A stretch of 64,000 nt of DNA, from contig NZ_BBMA01000003.1 in NCBI RefSeq assembly GCF_000971215.1, positions 338,515 to 402,514 of the forward strand, written 5' to 3'. Of the stretch, positions 7,967 to 15,981 are shown piece after piece. Within the stretch, counting starts at the first letter, position 1. The number at the start of each line of letters is the position of its first letter. Below the pieces are notes generated by a model, which saw nothing but the letters and a program-made list of their open reading frames with translations, had not been told where the DNA came from and ran no database searches. Source of the stretch: Demequina silvatica. Lineage in GTDB: Bacteria; Actinomycetota; Actinomycetes; Actinomycetales; Demequinaceae. A program made the position numbers and the translations under genes.

Positions 7967-9045
7967 TGGCCGCGCGCACGCTCGCCCGGCTCGCGGTCGG
8001 GGCGCTCGCGCTCGCCCTCGCGGGGTGCAGCGCAGCCGGTGCGCCGTCGGGCGGGGCGACGTTCGCGGCGGGCGCGGTCGGGGGCTCCGGGAGCGCGACT
8101 GGGCCCGTCACCGCGGTCCTCGCGGACCGGTCCGTCGAGGCGGTCGACCGGGTGGAACCGGAGCTGCCGGTGACGGTCGTGTCGCGCGAGCGCGCCGGCG
8201 ACCGCGAGGTGACGGTGGCGGACGTCGGCCGGATCGTCGCCGTGGACATGACCGGGGCCATCGCCGCCACGGTCGCGGGCCTGGGGCTCGCCGACGCGCT
8301 CGTGGGCCGCGACGTCGCCGCCGAGATCCCCGGCCTCGAGGACGTCGCGGTGGTGACCGGCTCCGGTCACACCCTCACGCCCGAGGCCGTGCTCGCGCTC
8401 GAGCCGACGGTCCTCATCACGGACGGCAGCATCGGCCCCTCCGACGCGGTCGCGCAGGTGCGCGACGCCGGCATCCCCGTGGTCTACGTCGAGAACGAGG
8501 CCGGGTTCGACGGCGCGGGCGAGCTCGCGCGGCAGGTGGGCGAGGCGCTGGGCGTGCCGACCGCGGGCGAGGAGCTCGCGGAGCGGATCGCGACCGAGGT
8601 CGCCGCCGCCACCGCGGACGTCGAGGCGCTCGCCTCCGGCGCGTCCGGGACCGGCGCGAGCGGCGAGGCTCCGCGCATGGTGTTCCTCTACCTGCGCGGC
8701 TCCGCCGGCGTGTACTACATGTTCGGCGACGAGTCCGGCGCGGACGAGCTCATCTCAGCGCTCGGCGGCGTGGACGCCGGCGCGGACGCCGGGATCACCG
8801 GCATGCAGCCGCTCACCGACGAGGCCATGCTGGCCGCGGATCCCGACGTCATCCTGGTGATGACCAAGGGCCTCGAGTCCGTGGGCGGCGTCGACGGGCT
8901 GCTCGCCGAACGTCCCGCGATCGCCCTCACCACCGCAGGCCAGGAGCGGCGGATCGTCGACATGGACGACCACGACATCCTCGCCTTCGGGCCGCGCTCC
9001 GCCGCGATCGTCGAGGCTCTCGCGGCCGCGGTCTACGGCAGGTGA
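7966..9045 (+). CDS. hmuT: Heme ABC transporter substrate-binding lipoprotein
   Basis: A 359-aa periplasmic-binding-protein-like lipoprotein for heme, held on the outer face of the membrane. The GTG start shares its G with the hmuO TAG stop. The signal peptide ends in a lipobox (LALALAGCS). The mature part carries IVAVDMTGAIAATVAGLGLADALVGRD and, later, MFGDESGADELISALGGVDAG and DVILVMTKGLESVGGVDGL, typical of HmuT/BtuF-class proteins. Tight coupling to hmuO and hmuU makes a heme role much more likely than a siderophore one. Confidence 0.88.
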   Translation: MAARTLARLAVGALALALAGCSAAGAPSGGATFAAGAVGGSGSATGPVTAVLADRSVEAVDRVEPELPVTVVSRERAGDREVTVADVGRIVAVDMTGAIAATVAGLGLADALVGRDVAAEIPGLEDVAVVTGSGHTLTPEAVLALEPTVLITDGSIGPSDAVAQVRDAGIPVVYVENEAGFDGAGELARQVGEALGVPTAGEELAERIATEVAAATADVEALASGASGTGASGEAPRMVFLYLRGSAGVYYMFGDESGADELISALGGVDAGADAGITGMQPLTDEAMLAADPDVILVMTKGLESVGGVDGLLAERPAIALTTAGQERRIVDMDDHDILAFGPRSAAIVEALAAAVYGR

Positions 9046-10082
9046 GCGGCCGGTCCCGCCGCGCCACGCTGGGCGCGGCGCTCGCGGTCGCGCTGGTCGC
9101 GGGGGTGGTGCTGTCCGCCGCCGTGGGCCAGCTCGCGATCCCGGCGACCGAGGTGGTGGGTGCGTGGCTCCGGGGCCTCGGCGTCCACACCGCGTGGGCG
9201 CCCGCGGACGACGTCACCACGCAGGCCCTGTGGCAGATCCGCTTCCCCCGCGTCGCCATGAGCGTGCTCGTGGGCGCCGCGCTCGCCGTCGCCGGCGCGG
9301 TCATGCAGGCCATCTTCGGCAACCCGCTCGCCGAGCCCGGCGTGGTGGGCGTGTCCTCGGGCGCGGCGCTGGGGGCCGCGCTCGCGATCGTTTCGGGCGC
9401 GGCGCTGGGCTCCGTCGCATCCGTCGCGGGCCTCGCGTTCGCGGGCGGCGTGGGCGTCACCCTCCTCGTCTACGCGATGGCCCGCTCGAACGGCCGCACC
9501 GAGGTGGTGACGCTGCTGCTCACCGGCATCGCCGTCAACGCGTTCGCCGGCGCCGGGCTCGCGCTGCTGCTCTTCGTGGGGGACTCCGCCGCGCGCGAGC
9601 AGATCGTGTTCTGGCAGCTCGGCAGCCTCAACGGCTCGCGCTGGAACGAGGTCGCGGTGGTCGCCGTGCTCACCGCGGTGGGCGTCGCGATCGCGCTCGC
9701 GCTCGCGGCCCGCTACGACCTCCTCGCCCTGGGCGAGCGCACCGCCGCGCATCTGGGCGTCCGGGTCGAGCGCCTGCGCATCGTCTCCATCCTGGTGGTC
9801 GCCGTCCTCACCGGCGCTGCGGTCGCGTACGCGGGCATCATCGCGTTCGTCGGGCTCGTGGTGCCGCACCTCATGCGCATGGTGCTGGGACCCGCCCACC
9901 GGGGACTCATCCTCGCCAGCGCGCTCGGCGGCGCGGTGCTCCTCACCTACGCCGACGTGGCCGCGCGCACCCTGATCTCCGGCGCGGAGCTGCCGATCGG
10001 CCTGCTCACCTCCCTGGTCGGCGGGCCGTTCTTCTTCTGGCTGCTGCGGCGCGCGCGGTCGCGGGCGGGAGGCTGGGCATGA
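9042..10082 (+). CDS. hmuU: Heme ABC transporter permease (FecCD family)
   Basis: A 346-aa FecCD-type permease with about ten membrane helices. Characteristic stretches are RFPRVAMSVLVGAALAVAGA, IFGNPLAEPGVVGVSSGAALGA, WQLGSLNGSRW and the C-terminal IAFVGLVVPHLMRMVLGPAHR loop that contacts the ATPase. The GTG start overlaps the hmuT stop by 4 bp, and its own stop overlaps the hmuV ATG, so translation is coupled. It passes heme from HmuT across the membrane. Confidence 0.9.
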   Translation: MSGRSRRATLGAALAVALVAGVVLSAAVGQLAIPATEVVGAWLRGLGVHTAWAPADDVTTQALWQIRFPRVAMSVLVGAALAVAGAVMQAIFGNPLAEPGVVGVSSGAALGAALAIVSGAALGSVASVAGLAFAGGVGVTLLVYAMARSNGRTEVVTLLLTGIAVNAFAGAGLALLLFVGDSAAREQIVFWQLGSLNGSRWNEVAVVAVLTAVGVAIALALAARYDLLALGERTAAHLGVRVERLRIVSILVVAVLTGAAVAYAGIIAFVGLVVPHLMRMVLGPAHRGLILASALGGAVLLTYADVAARTLISGAELPIGLLTSLVGGPFFFWLLRRARSRAGGWA

Positions 10083-10849
10083 CCGCTGCGATCCATGCCC
10101 GCGGCGTCACCGTCCGCGTGGGCGACGCGACCCTGGTCGACCGGGTGACGCTCGACGTGCGCCACGGCGAGCTGCTCGCGCTGGTGGGCCCCAACGGCGC
10201 CGGCAAATCGACGCTGCTGTCCGCGCTCTCGGGCGAGCGGACCCTCGCGGACGGGCTGATCGAGCTCGACGGGCGGCCGCTGTCCGCGTGGCAGCCGGCG
10301 CCCCTCGCGCGCGAGCGCGCCGTCCTCACGCAGGACAACCAGGTCGCCTTCCCCTTCACCGTCGCCGAGGTGGTCGCGATGGGCCGCGCCCCCTGGCGGG
10401 GCCTTCCCGAGTCCGATAAGGACGATGCGGCGGTCGCCCAGTCCCTCGCGCGCGCCGACGTGACGCACCTGGCCGGGCGGGCCTTCCCCTCGCTGTCCGG
10501 GGGAGAGCGGGCCCGCGTCTCGCTGGCGCGCGTCCTCGCGCAGCGCACCCGGATCGTCATGCTCGACGAGCCCACGGCCGCGCTCGACATCCGCCACCAG
10601 GAGGAGGTGTTCGCGCTCGCCCGCTCGCTGGCCCGCGCGGGCGCCGCGGTGGTGGTCGTGGTGCACGACCTCTCGCTCGCCGCCGCCTACGCCGACCGGA
10701 TCGCGGTGATGGACCGGGCTCGGCTCGCGGGGCTCGGCTCTCCGCGCGAGGTGCTGGTGCCCGAGCTGCTCGAGCGCGTCTACGGGCTCGGGGTGCGGGT
10801 CATCGACGACCCGGACACGGGCCTGCCGGTGGTCCTCCCGCGCCGCTGA
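10079..10849 (+). CDS. hmuV: Heme ABC transporter ATP-binding protein
   Basis: A 256-aa ABC ATPase energising heme uptake through HmuU. It shows Walker A GPNGAGKST (about residues 37-45), the Q-loop region TQDNQVAFPF, signature LSGGERARV, Walker B RIVMLDEPTAALD and the switch histidine in VVHDLSLAA. HmuV-typical length. It overlaps hmuU by 4 bp and is the last gene of the operon. A bidirectional terminator lies 150 bp downstream. One GGACGATGCG repeat is embedded in frame (10420-10429). Confidence 0.92.
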   Translation: MTAAIHARGVTVRVGDATLVDRVTLDVRHGELLALVGPNGAGKSTLLSALSGERTLADGLIELDGRPLSAWQPAPLARERAVLTQDNQVAFPFTVAEVVAMGRAPWRGLPESDKDDAAVAQSLARADVTHLAGRAFPSLSGGERARVSLARVLAQRTRIVMLDEPTAALDIRHQEEVFALARSLARAGAAVVVVVHDLSLAAAYADRIAVMDRARLAGLGSPREVLVPELLERVYGLGVRVIDDPDTGLPVVLPRR

Positions 10850-10862
10850 CCTCCGCTCCCTA

Positions 10863-10971
10863 GTTCGCTCAGCGAGTTCGCTCAGCACGGTCCGAGCCGC
10901 GACGCGCCGCGCCTCGCGGGCCGATCCGCGCGATCTGCCTGCGTGTCGCGTGGCTGACCGTGCTGAGCGAA
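10863..10971. repeat. Inverted repeat with direct-repeat copies between hmuV and htaA
   Basis: GTTCGCTCAGC occurs twice in tandem (10863-10873, 10876-10886). The second copy starts TTCGCTCAGCACGGTC (10877-10892), which returns as a perfect 16-bp inverted copy GACCGTGCTGAGCGAA at 10956-10971, enclosing 63 bp. No gene overlaps it. It could fold as a long RNA hairpin, be a small-element remnant, or be a protein site; nothing here decides which. Confidence 0.5.
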
Positions 10972-10998
10972 TTCGGGCCGCGGCGAGCACGGAACAAG

Positions 10999-11029
10999 AA
11001 GGCGCCCCCGGCTGAGCCGGGGGCGCCTT
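10999..11029. terminator. Bidirectional terminator between hmuV and htaA
   Basis: A perfect 14-bp stem, AAGGCGCCCCCGGC with GCCGGGGGCGCCTT, and a TGA loop, lying between the convergent hmuV and htaA genes and only 21 bp from the htaA stop. The symmetric A/T ends let it serve both strands. Confidence 0.75.
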
Positions 11030-11050
11030 CCGTCATGCGGGGGAGCGGGG

Positions 11051-14000
11051 TCAGCTCCTGCGAGCCCTCCAGACCCCGAAGCCCAGGCCCGCGCCAGCCA
11101 GGACCACGACGCCCAGGCCCCAGATCCACCAGGGGGTGGAGCCGGACGCCGGCTCGACGGCCGCCTCGGTCTCGGTCGCGGTGGTGCCCTCGACGGCGGT
11201 CGCGGCGGGCTCCTCGGCCTCCGGCTCCTCGTCGACCGCCACCTCGGGAGCGGGCAGGCCCGCGATGACGCCGGCGCACGCGTCGGCTCCGGTGAGCGTC
11301 ACGGTGACCGGGTCGAGCTCCTCGCCCGCCGGGTACGTCCCGAACGCCGCCGAGCCCGCCTCCGTGAGCGTCGCCGGCACGTCCGTGATCACCACGGTGT
11401 CGCCGTCGACCGTCACGGTCCCGGACTCTATGTCGAGAGCAGCGAACCGCACGCCCTCGGAGTCCACCGACGAGCCGTCCTGCCGGTCGCCGCTCACGTC
11501 CACCAGCAGCGTCGCGACGCCGCCCGAGACGTCGAGCACCGGGTTCGCCAGCGTGGTGTCGAGCGCGCCGTCGTGACCCGTGAAGCGCACCGCGCCGTCG
11601 AACGCGACCGCGCCCGCGACGGGGTCGGTGTCGAGCGAGCCGGCGCCCGTCCACACGAACACGCCCGGCTCCTCGGTCACGCCGTCGAGCTCCCACGCGC
11701 CGTTCGCGATGGTGCCCTCGATGTACGCGCGGAAGGAGGCCTTCACGCCCCACCCGAGCACCGCATCGTCCACCACGCACATGGTGCGTGCGGGGATCTC
11801 GACCACGAGCCCGTAGCTCTGCGAGCCCTGGAACGTGAGGGTGTGCGTGCCGGTGAGCGATCCGGGCAGCGAGCCGGTCCACGTCACCACGCCGTCCGCG
11901 TCGGCCGTGAGGCCGTCCGCGAGCACCGTCGGGGTCGAGTAGACGACCACGCGGATGCCCTGCTCGTTCGGCTCGAAGCCGCCCACGCGCAGCGTCACCT
12001 CGTCGCCCGCGATGAGGCTCGCGAGGGTGGCGTCGTCGATGGTGATGCCGGTGGTCGCCGGCGGGGCGTCCGGGACGTCGGCCTCGGGGGACGATGCGCC
12101 GGTTCCGTCCGCGGTCGCGACCACCGTGGTGCCGCCCGAGCCCGCGGTCACCGAGCCGGTGCCGACGGTGAACGTCACCCGGTCGAGCGCGCGCCCGGCC
12201 GGGTAGTAGCCGTCGAACGCCGCCGCGCCGGCGGAGGTGAGCGTCGCGGGGACGCCCGCCCAGCGGATCGCGCCGTCGAGCGACGTGCGGGTCCCGGCCG
12301 AGAGGTCGAGCGTCGCGAAGTCGACGCGGGTGCCGTCGACGGCAAGGCTGAGCACGCCGTCGGTGCCGTCGAGGCGGACGTACGGGTTCGCCATGGTGAG
12401 GTTCAGCAGGCCGTGGTGGCCCGAGAAGGTCACGGCGCCGGCGTACTTCGCGGTGCCGGCCGCCTGCTTGGCCTTGGCGTCGCCGCCCGACTGCAGGAAC
12501 GTGTACGTCCCATTCGACGCGGTCGCGCCGGTGACCGTGATCGAGCCCTGCGCGATCGAGCCGGTGACGTAGTCGCGGAAGCCCGCGTCCACGCCCCAGG
12601 TGAGGCGGCCGACCACGGTGGTGCCGGTGCCGGTGCCGCCGGTCGAGCCGCCGTTGCCGCCGTTGCCTCCGGTGCCACCGCCGCCATCGCCGCCGGACCC
12701 ACCGGTGCCGCCGTCACCGCCGCCCGAACCGTCTCCCGCGGCGAACGCCACGGGCACGAACTGGTCGAGCGAGTAGTCGAGCGGGAAGTTGTGGTCGAGC
12801 CGCAGGAACACTCCGCACGTGACGTCGCCGGTCGCGGCGCACTCGACGCCGTTGATCGACGCGGGCAGGGTGAGCTCGGTCGAGAAGGTCCACAGACCGT
12901 CGGTGACGGAGCCGGTGGTGGGCTGGCCGTACTGCGACACGTGCATGAGCCACTGCTGGGTGGCGCCGTCGCACTGGTCGCCGGTGGGGCGGCCCTCGGA
13001 CTCCACGCAGTACATGAGGTACGCCGAGGTGTTCCTGCCTGCCGTGAGCGCGGGCAGCGTGCCCGTCACGGTGACCGTGTCGCCGTCCGCGAGGCCCGTG
13101 GCGGGCGTGACGGAGATCCCGGTCGCGGGCTCGACCACGGGGGTGTCGGACGCGAAGGTGAGCGGCGTCGCGATCTCGAACGGCGCGTGCTTGGCGCCGC
13201 CGGCCGCGTAGGTGTAGACGCCCCAGGCGCCCTCGGTCGCGGCCAGCGAGGCCTTGTCGACGGTGAGGGTGGTGGTGAAGCGGCCGTCCGCGTCGATCGC
13301 GACGGCGCCGGCGGCGGTGCCGCCGATGGTGTCCACGTCAGCGGCGTTCACGGCCCAGCGGACGTCCGCGTTGGCACGGGCGGACGATGCGGCACCCGCG
13401 GTGGGCTGCCACACGTCCGCGTACTTGCCCGCGGCCACGTACACGCCGGTGAACTTGCCGGCGAGCGGCGGGCGGGTGCCCGTGGTGGCGGAGCCGGCGG
13501 ACAGGAAGTTGCGGCCTTCGACGGTCACGGTGGCGACGTCGTCGAGCTCCTCGGTGGGCGTCACGGTGACGCGGGGCGCGAACGAGAACGAGGTCGCGGT
13601 CTCGAACGGCGCGTGGACCGCGCCGCCCGCCGCGTAGGTGTAGACGCCCCAGTTGCCGGTGACGCCCTCGAGGTCGGTGTCCGCGACGTCGAAGGTCGCG
13701 GTGAAGGTGCCGTCCTCGGTGAGCTCGATCGCGCCGGCGGCCGCGCCGCCCACGCTCGCCATGCTCTCCGCGGGCAGCGCCCAGAAGGTGGTGCCGCGCG
13801 GGCGCGACGAGGGGGCGGCGCCCGCGCTGGGCTGCCACTCGTCGGCGAACTTCGAGACCACCACGTAGACGCCGGTGAACCTGCCGGCGAGCGGGGGACG
13901 CGTGCCCGTGGTGGCCGCGCCCGCGGGGGTGAAGCCGGTGCCGGTGACGGTGATGGTGTCGCCGGTGCCGTCGAGGCCCTCGGTGCGGTCGACCGTCACG

Positions 14001-14677
14001 GCCGGGGCGGCCACGGGCTCCTCGGTGGGCTCCTCCGACGGCTCGGAGCTGGGTTCCGAGGTGGGCTCCGACGTGGGCTCAGCGCTCGGCTCGCCCGACG
14101 GCTCCTCGGTGGGCTCCGGCTCGGCCTCGCCCGCGGGAAGCGAGAACGTCACCGGGTCCATGGCCGTACCCGCGGGGTACTGCCCGAACACGGCCGCGCC
14201 GGCCGCGGTCAGCGACGCCGGCACGGAAGCGAACGTCACCAGGCCGTCGGCGACGGTCGGAACCGTGCCCGACAGGTCCAGCGAGACCAGCTCGGTCGCG
14301 GATCCGTTGACCGTCGCGCTCAGCACGCCCGACGTGCCCGACACGCTCACCGCGGGGTCGGCGATCTCGATGTGCAGCAGCCCTCCGTGCGCGTCGAAGG
14401 TGACGGCGCCCGCGAAGGCGCCCGACGCATCGTCCCCCGAGACGTAGGGGAACGAGGTGACGGTGCCGTCGTCGGTGGCCGGCGCGGCGGCCGTGACGGA
14501 TCCGGCGCCCGCGACGTACGAGCGGAACGAGGACTTGACCCCCCAGCTGAGCGACCCGGCGGCCGTGGCGGCCTGCGCGGGAAGCGCGATCAGCAAGGGG
14601 GAGAGCAGCAGCGCGAGCAGGGCGGCGGCCGTGAATCCGGCCGCGCGCGGGCGCGCTGAAGCGACGCGTGTGAGCAC
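11051..14677 (-). CDS. htaA: Surface heme-binding protein with three HtaA domains
   Basis: A 1208-aa surface protein that should capture heme outside the cell and pass it to HmuTUV. The GTG at 14677 has a GGAG Shine-Dalgarno sequence. A signal peptide (about 1-36, ending LPAQA) is followed by HtaA domain 1 (SLSWGVKSSFRSYV). Two near-identical Ig-like repeats come next (GTRPPLAG.FTGVYV..., NWGVYTYAAGGA.HAPFE), then a third Ig-like part, a Gly-rich linker, HtaA domain 2 (LTWGVDAGFRDYV) and HtaA domain 3 (LGWGVKASFRAYI). Each HtaA domain keeps a H-G-[LA]-L motif with ANP or ADP a few residues later and a Tyr in the first helix. The C-terminus is one membrane helix plus RARRS, a membrane anchor. 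A DtxR-like box precedes it. The large extracellular stalk is longer than in corynebacterial HtaA. Confidence 0.88.
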   Translation of the reverse strand: MLTRVASARPRAAGFTAAALLALLLSPLLIALPAQAATAAGSLSWGVKSSFRSYVAGAGSVTAAAPATDDGTVTSFPYVSGDDASGAFAGAVTFDAHGGLLHIEIADPAVSVSGTSGVLSATVNGSATELVSLDLSGTVPTVADGLVTFASVPASLTAAGAAVFGQYPAGTAMDPVTFSLPAGEAEPEPTEEPSGEPSAEPTSEPTSEPSSEPSEEPTEEPVAAPAVTVDRTEGLDGTGDTITVTGTGFTPAGAATTGTRPPLAGRFTGVYVVVSKFADEWQPSAGAAPSSRPRGTTFWALPAESMASVGGAAAGAIELTEDGTFTATFDVADTDLEGVTGNWGVYTYAAGGAVHAPFETATSFSFAPRVTVTPTEELDDVATVTVEGRNFLSAGSATTGTRPPLAGKFTGVYVAAGKYADVWQPTAGAASSARANADVRWAVNAADVDTIGGTAAGAVAIDADGRFTTTLTVDKASLAATEGAWGVYTYAAGGAKHAPFEIATPLTFASDTPVVEPATGISVTPATGLADGDTVTVTGTLPALTAGRNTSAYLMYCVESEGRPTGDQCDGATQQWLMHVSQYGQPTTGSVTDGLWTFSTELTLPASINGVECAATGDVTCGVFLRLDHNFPLDYSLDQFVPVAFAAGDGSGGGDGGTGGSGGDGGGGTGGNGGNGGSTGGTGTGTTVVGRLTWGVDAGFRDYVTGSIAQGSITVTGATASNGTYTFLQSGGDAKAKQAAGTAKYAGAVTFSGHHGLLNLTMANPYVRLDGTDGVLSLAVDGTRVDFATLDLSAGTRTSLDGAIRWAGVPATLTSAGAAAFDGYYPAGRALDRVTFTVGTGSVTAGSGGTTVVATADGTGASSPEADVPDAPPATTGITIDDATLASLIAGDEVTLRVGGFEPNEQGIRVVVYSTPTVLADGLTADADGVVTWTGSLPGSLTGTHTLTFQGSQSYGLVVEIPARTMCVVDDAVLGWGVKASFRAYIEGTIANGAWELDGVTEEPGVFVWTGAGSLDTDPVAGAVAFDGAVRFTGHDGALDTTLANPVLDVSGGVATLLVDVSGDRQDGSSVDSEGVRFAALDIESGTVTVDGDTVVITDVPATLTEAGSAAFGTYPAGEELDPVTVTLTGADACAGVIAGLPAPEVAVDEEPEAEEPAATAVEGTTATETEAAVEPASGSTPWWIWGLGVVVLAGAGLGFGVWRARRS

Positions 14678-14720
14678 GTGATCTCCAGGGTGAGGACGGG
14701 GCGCGGGGCGCCGGGAATGG

Positions 14721-14739
14721 GCAGGTAAGGCTTGCCTCA
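14721..14739 (-). promoter_or_regulatory. DtxR/IdeR-type iron box upstream of htaA
   Basis: The site GCAGGTAAGGCTTGCCTCA matches the core DtxR/IdeR palindrome AGGTTAGGCTAACCT at 12 of 15 positions (14723-14737). It lies 44 bp upstream of the htaA start, where an Fe(II)-bound DtxR repressor would block transcription. This fits the gene's heme-iron role. No equally good box was found before hmuO. Confidence 0.65.
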
Positions 14740-14768
14740 CCGGCACCCTACCGGGCACGACGCATAAA

Positions 14769-14788
14769 ACGCAACATCACCGTTGCGT
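14769..14788. repeat. Short AT-richer inverted repeat between htaA and the sulfate operon
   Basis: ACGCAAC (14769-14775) and GTTGCGT (14782-14788) form a 7-bp stem with a 6-nt loop. Runs of A flank it on both sides, so it stands out from the GC-rich surroundings. It could be an operator or a weak terminator. Confidence 0.35.
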
Positions 14789-14828
14789 AAAAAACTCGGG
14801 CAGCGACACGCCCGGCGACACGCGCGTG

Positions 14829-14881
14829 TTGACCTTGCGCCTGCAATCCCCCTAATGTCTATCAAGCCGATAGGAAATAGG
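14829..14881 (+). promoter_or_regulatory. Sulfate operon promoter with Rrf2-type operator candidate
   Basis: A -35 TTGACC (14829-14834) and -10 TAATGT (14853-14858) are 18 bp apart. An imperfect inverted repeat overlaps the -10 and start site: CCTAATGTCTATC (14851-14863), AAGCC, GATAGGAAATAGG (14869-14881), with 10 of 13 arm positions complementary and a perfect CTATC/GATAG core. The last gene of this operon encodes an Rrf2-family regulator, so this is the obvious candidate site for CymR-like repression by sulfur status. Confidence 0.6.
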
Positions 14882-14919
14882 CGACAAGCGCCGTTCGGCT
14901 CGTGACCTGGGAGGTCGAC

Positions 14920-15981
14920 ATGAACGCAGGGAAGCTCAGCACGCGGGGGTGGGTGGCAGGGTCCGTCGCGGCGGGCCTGGTGGCGGTCCTCGCCGGCTGC
15001 TCGGGCGCCGCGGACGCCGATCCCGCCGCCTCGGGCTCCGGCGAGGGCGACACCGAGACCACGCTCTCCGTGGTCGGCTACGCCGTCCCGCAGGCCGCCA
15101 ACGACGCGATCCAGGCGCTGTGGGCGCAGACCCCGGAGGGGGAGGGCGTCCAGTGGGTGGAGTCGTACGGCGCGTCCGGCGACCAGAGCCGCGCCGTCGA
15201 GGCCGGCCTCGAGGCGGACTACGTCCACTTCTCGCTCGAGTCCGACGTCACCCGCCTGGTCGACGCGGGCCTGGTGGACCCGGAGTGGAACCAGGACGAG
15301 CACAAGGGGATCGTCTCGAGCTCCGTCGTGGCGATCGCGGTGCGGCCGGGCAACCCGCTCGGCATCGACAGCTGGGAGGACCTCGCGGAGCCGGGCGTCG
15401 AGATCGTGACCCCGAACCCGACGTCCTCGGGCAGCGCGCGGTGGAACATCCTCGCGGTGTGGGCCGCCGCGCTCGCGGACGGCGCGAACGACAAGGGCGC
15501 GGAGGCGTTCACCAAGGACGTGCTCGCGAACGTGGTCTCGCTCCCGGCGAGCGGCCGCGACGCCACCAGCGCGTTCCTCGCCGGCACCGGCGACGTGCTC
15601 CTCAGCTACGAGAACGAGACCATCCTGGCGCGCGCGAGCGGCGAGGAGCTCGACTACGTGGTGCCCGACGTGACGCTCCGGATCGACAACCCCGGCGCGG
15701 TGCTCACCGACGCCGATCCCGCGGCGCGCGACTGGTACCAGTTCCTCTTCACGCCCGAGGCGCAGGCCGAGTTCGCCCGCACCGGCTTCCGTCCCGTCAT
15801 CGACGGCGTCGAGATCCCCGAGGTCCCCGGCGCCAACGACCCCGCGGACCCGTTCCCCACGCCCAAGGAGCTGTACACCATCGACGACTTCGGGGGCTGG
15901 GAGGTCGCGGCCCCGCAGTTCTTCGACGAGGAGGACGGCACCATCACGCAGCTCCTCACCTCGCTCGGGGTCGAGGAATGA
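14920..15981 (+). CDS. Sulfate/thiosulfate ABC transporter substrate-binding lipoprotein
   Basis: A 353-aa extracellular sulfate-binding lipoprotein. The ATG at 14920 has a strong Shine-Dalgarno sequence (GGGAGGTCGAC), better placed than the in-frame GTG at 14902. The lipobox is VLAGC with the lipidated Cys27. The mature region has the sulfate-binding-family stretches TTLSVVGYAVP, ADYVHFSLESDVTRLVDAGLVDP, TPNPTSSGSARWNILA and LLSYENETILA. Length is normal. It heads an operon with two permeases, an ATPase and an Rrf2 regulator, and overlaps the first permease at ATGA. Confidence 0.9.
   Translation: MNAGKLSTRGWVAGSVAAGLVAVLAGCSGAADADPAASGSGEGDTETTLSVVGYAVPQAANDAIQALWAQTPEGEGVQWVESYGASGDQSRAVEAGLEADYVHFSLESDVTRLVDAGLVDPEWNQDEHKGIVSSSVVAIAVRPGNPLGIDSWEDLAEPGVEIVTPNPTSSGSARWNILAVWAAALADGANDKGAEAFTKDVLANVVSLPASGRDATSAFLAGTGDVLLSYENETILARASGEELDYVVPDVTLRIDNPGAVLTDADPAARDWYQFLFTPEAQAEFARTGFRPVIDGVEIPEVPGANDPADPFPTPKELYTIDDFGGWEVAAPQFFDEEDGTITQLLTSLGVEE

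Noticed and set aside
12600..12730. Dense short repeats that look array-like
   Set aside because: This is the Gly-rich linker of htaA in coding sequence, not a CRISPR or other array.
11573..14659. A 1028-codon open frame on the + strand
   Set aside because: It lies opposite htaA; its translation is low-complexity Arg/Gly/Ala without domains, as expected opposite a GC-rich gene.
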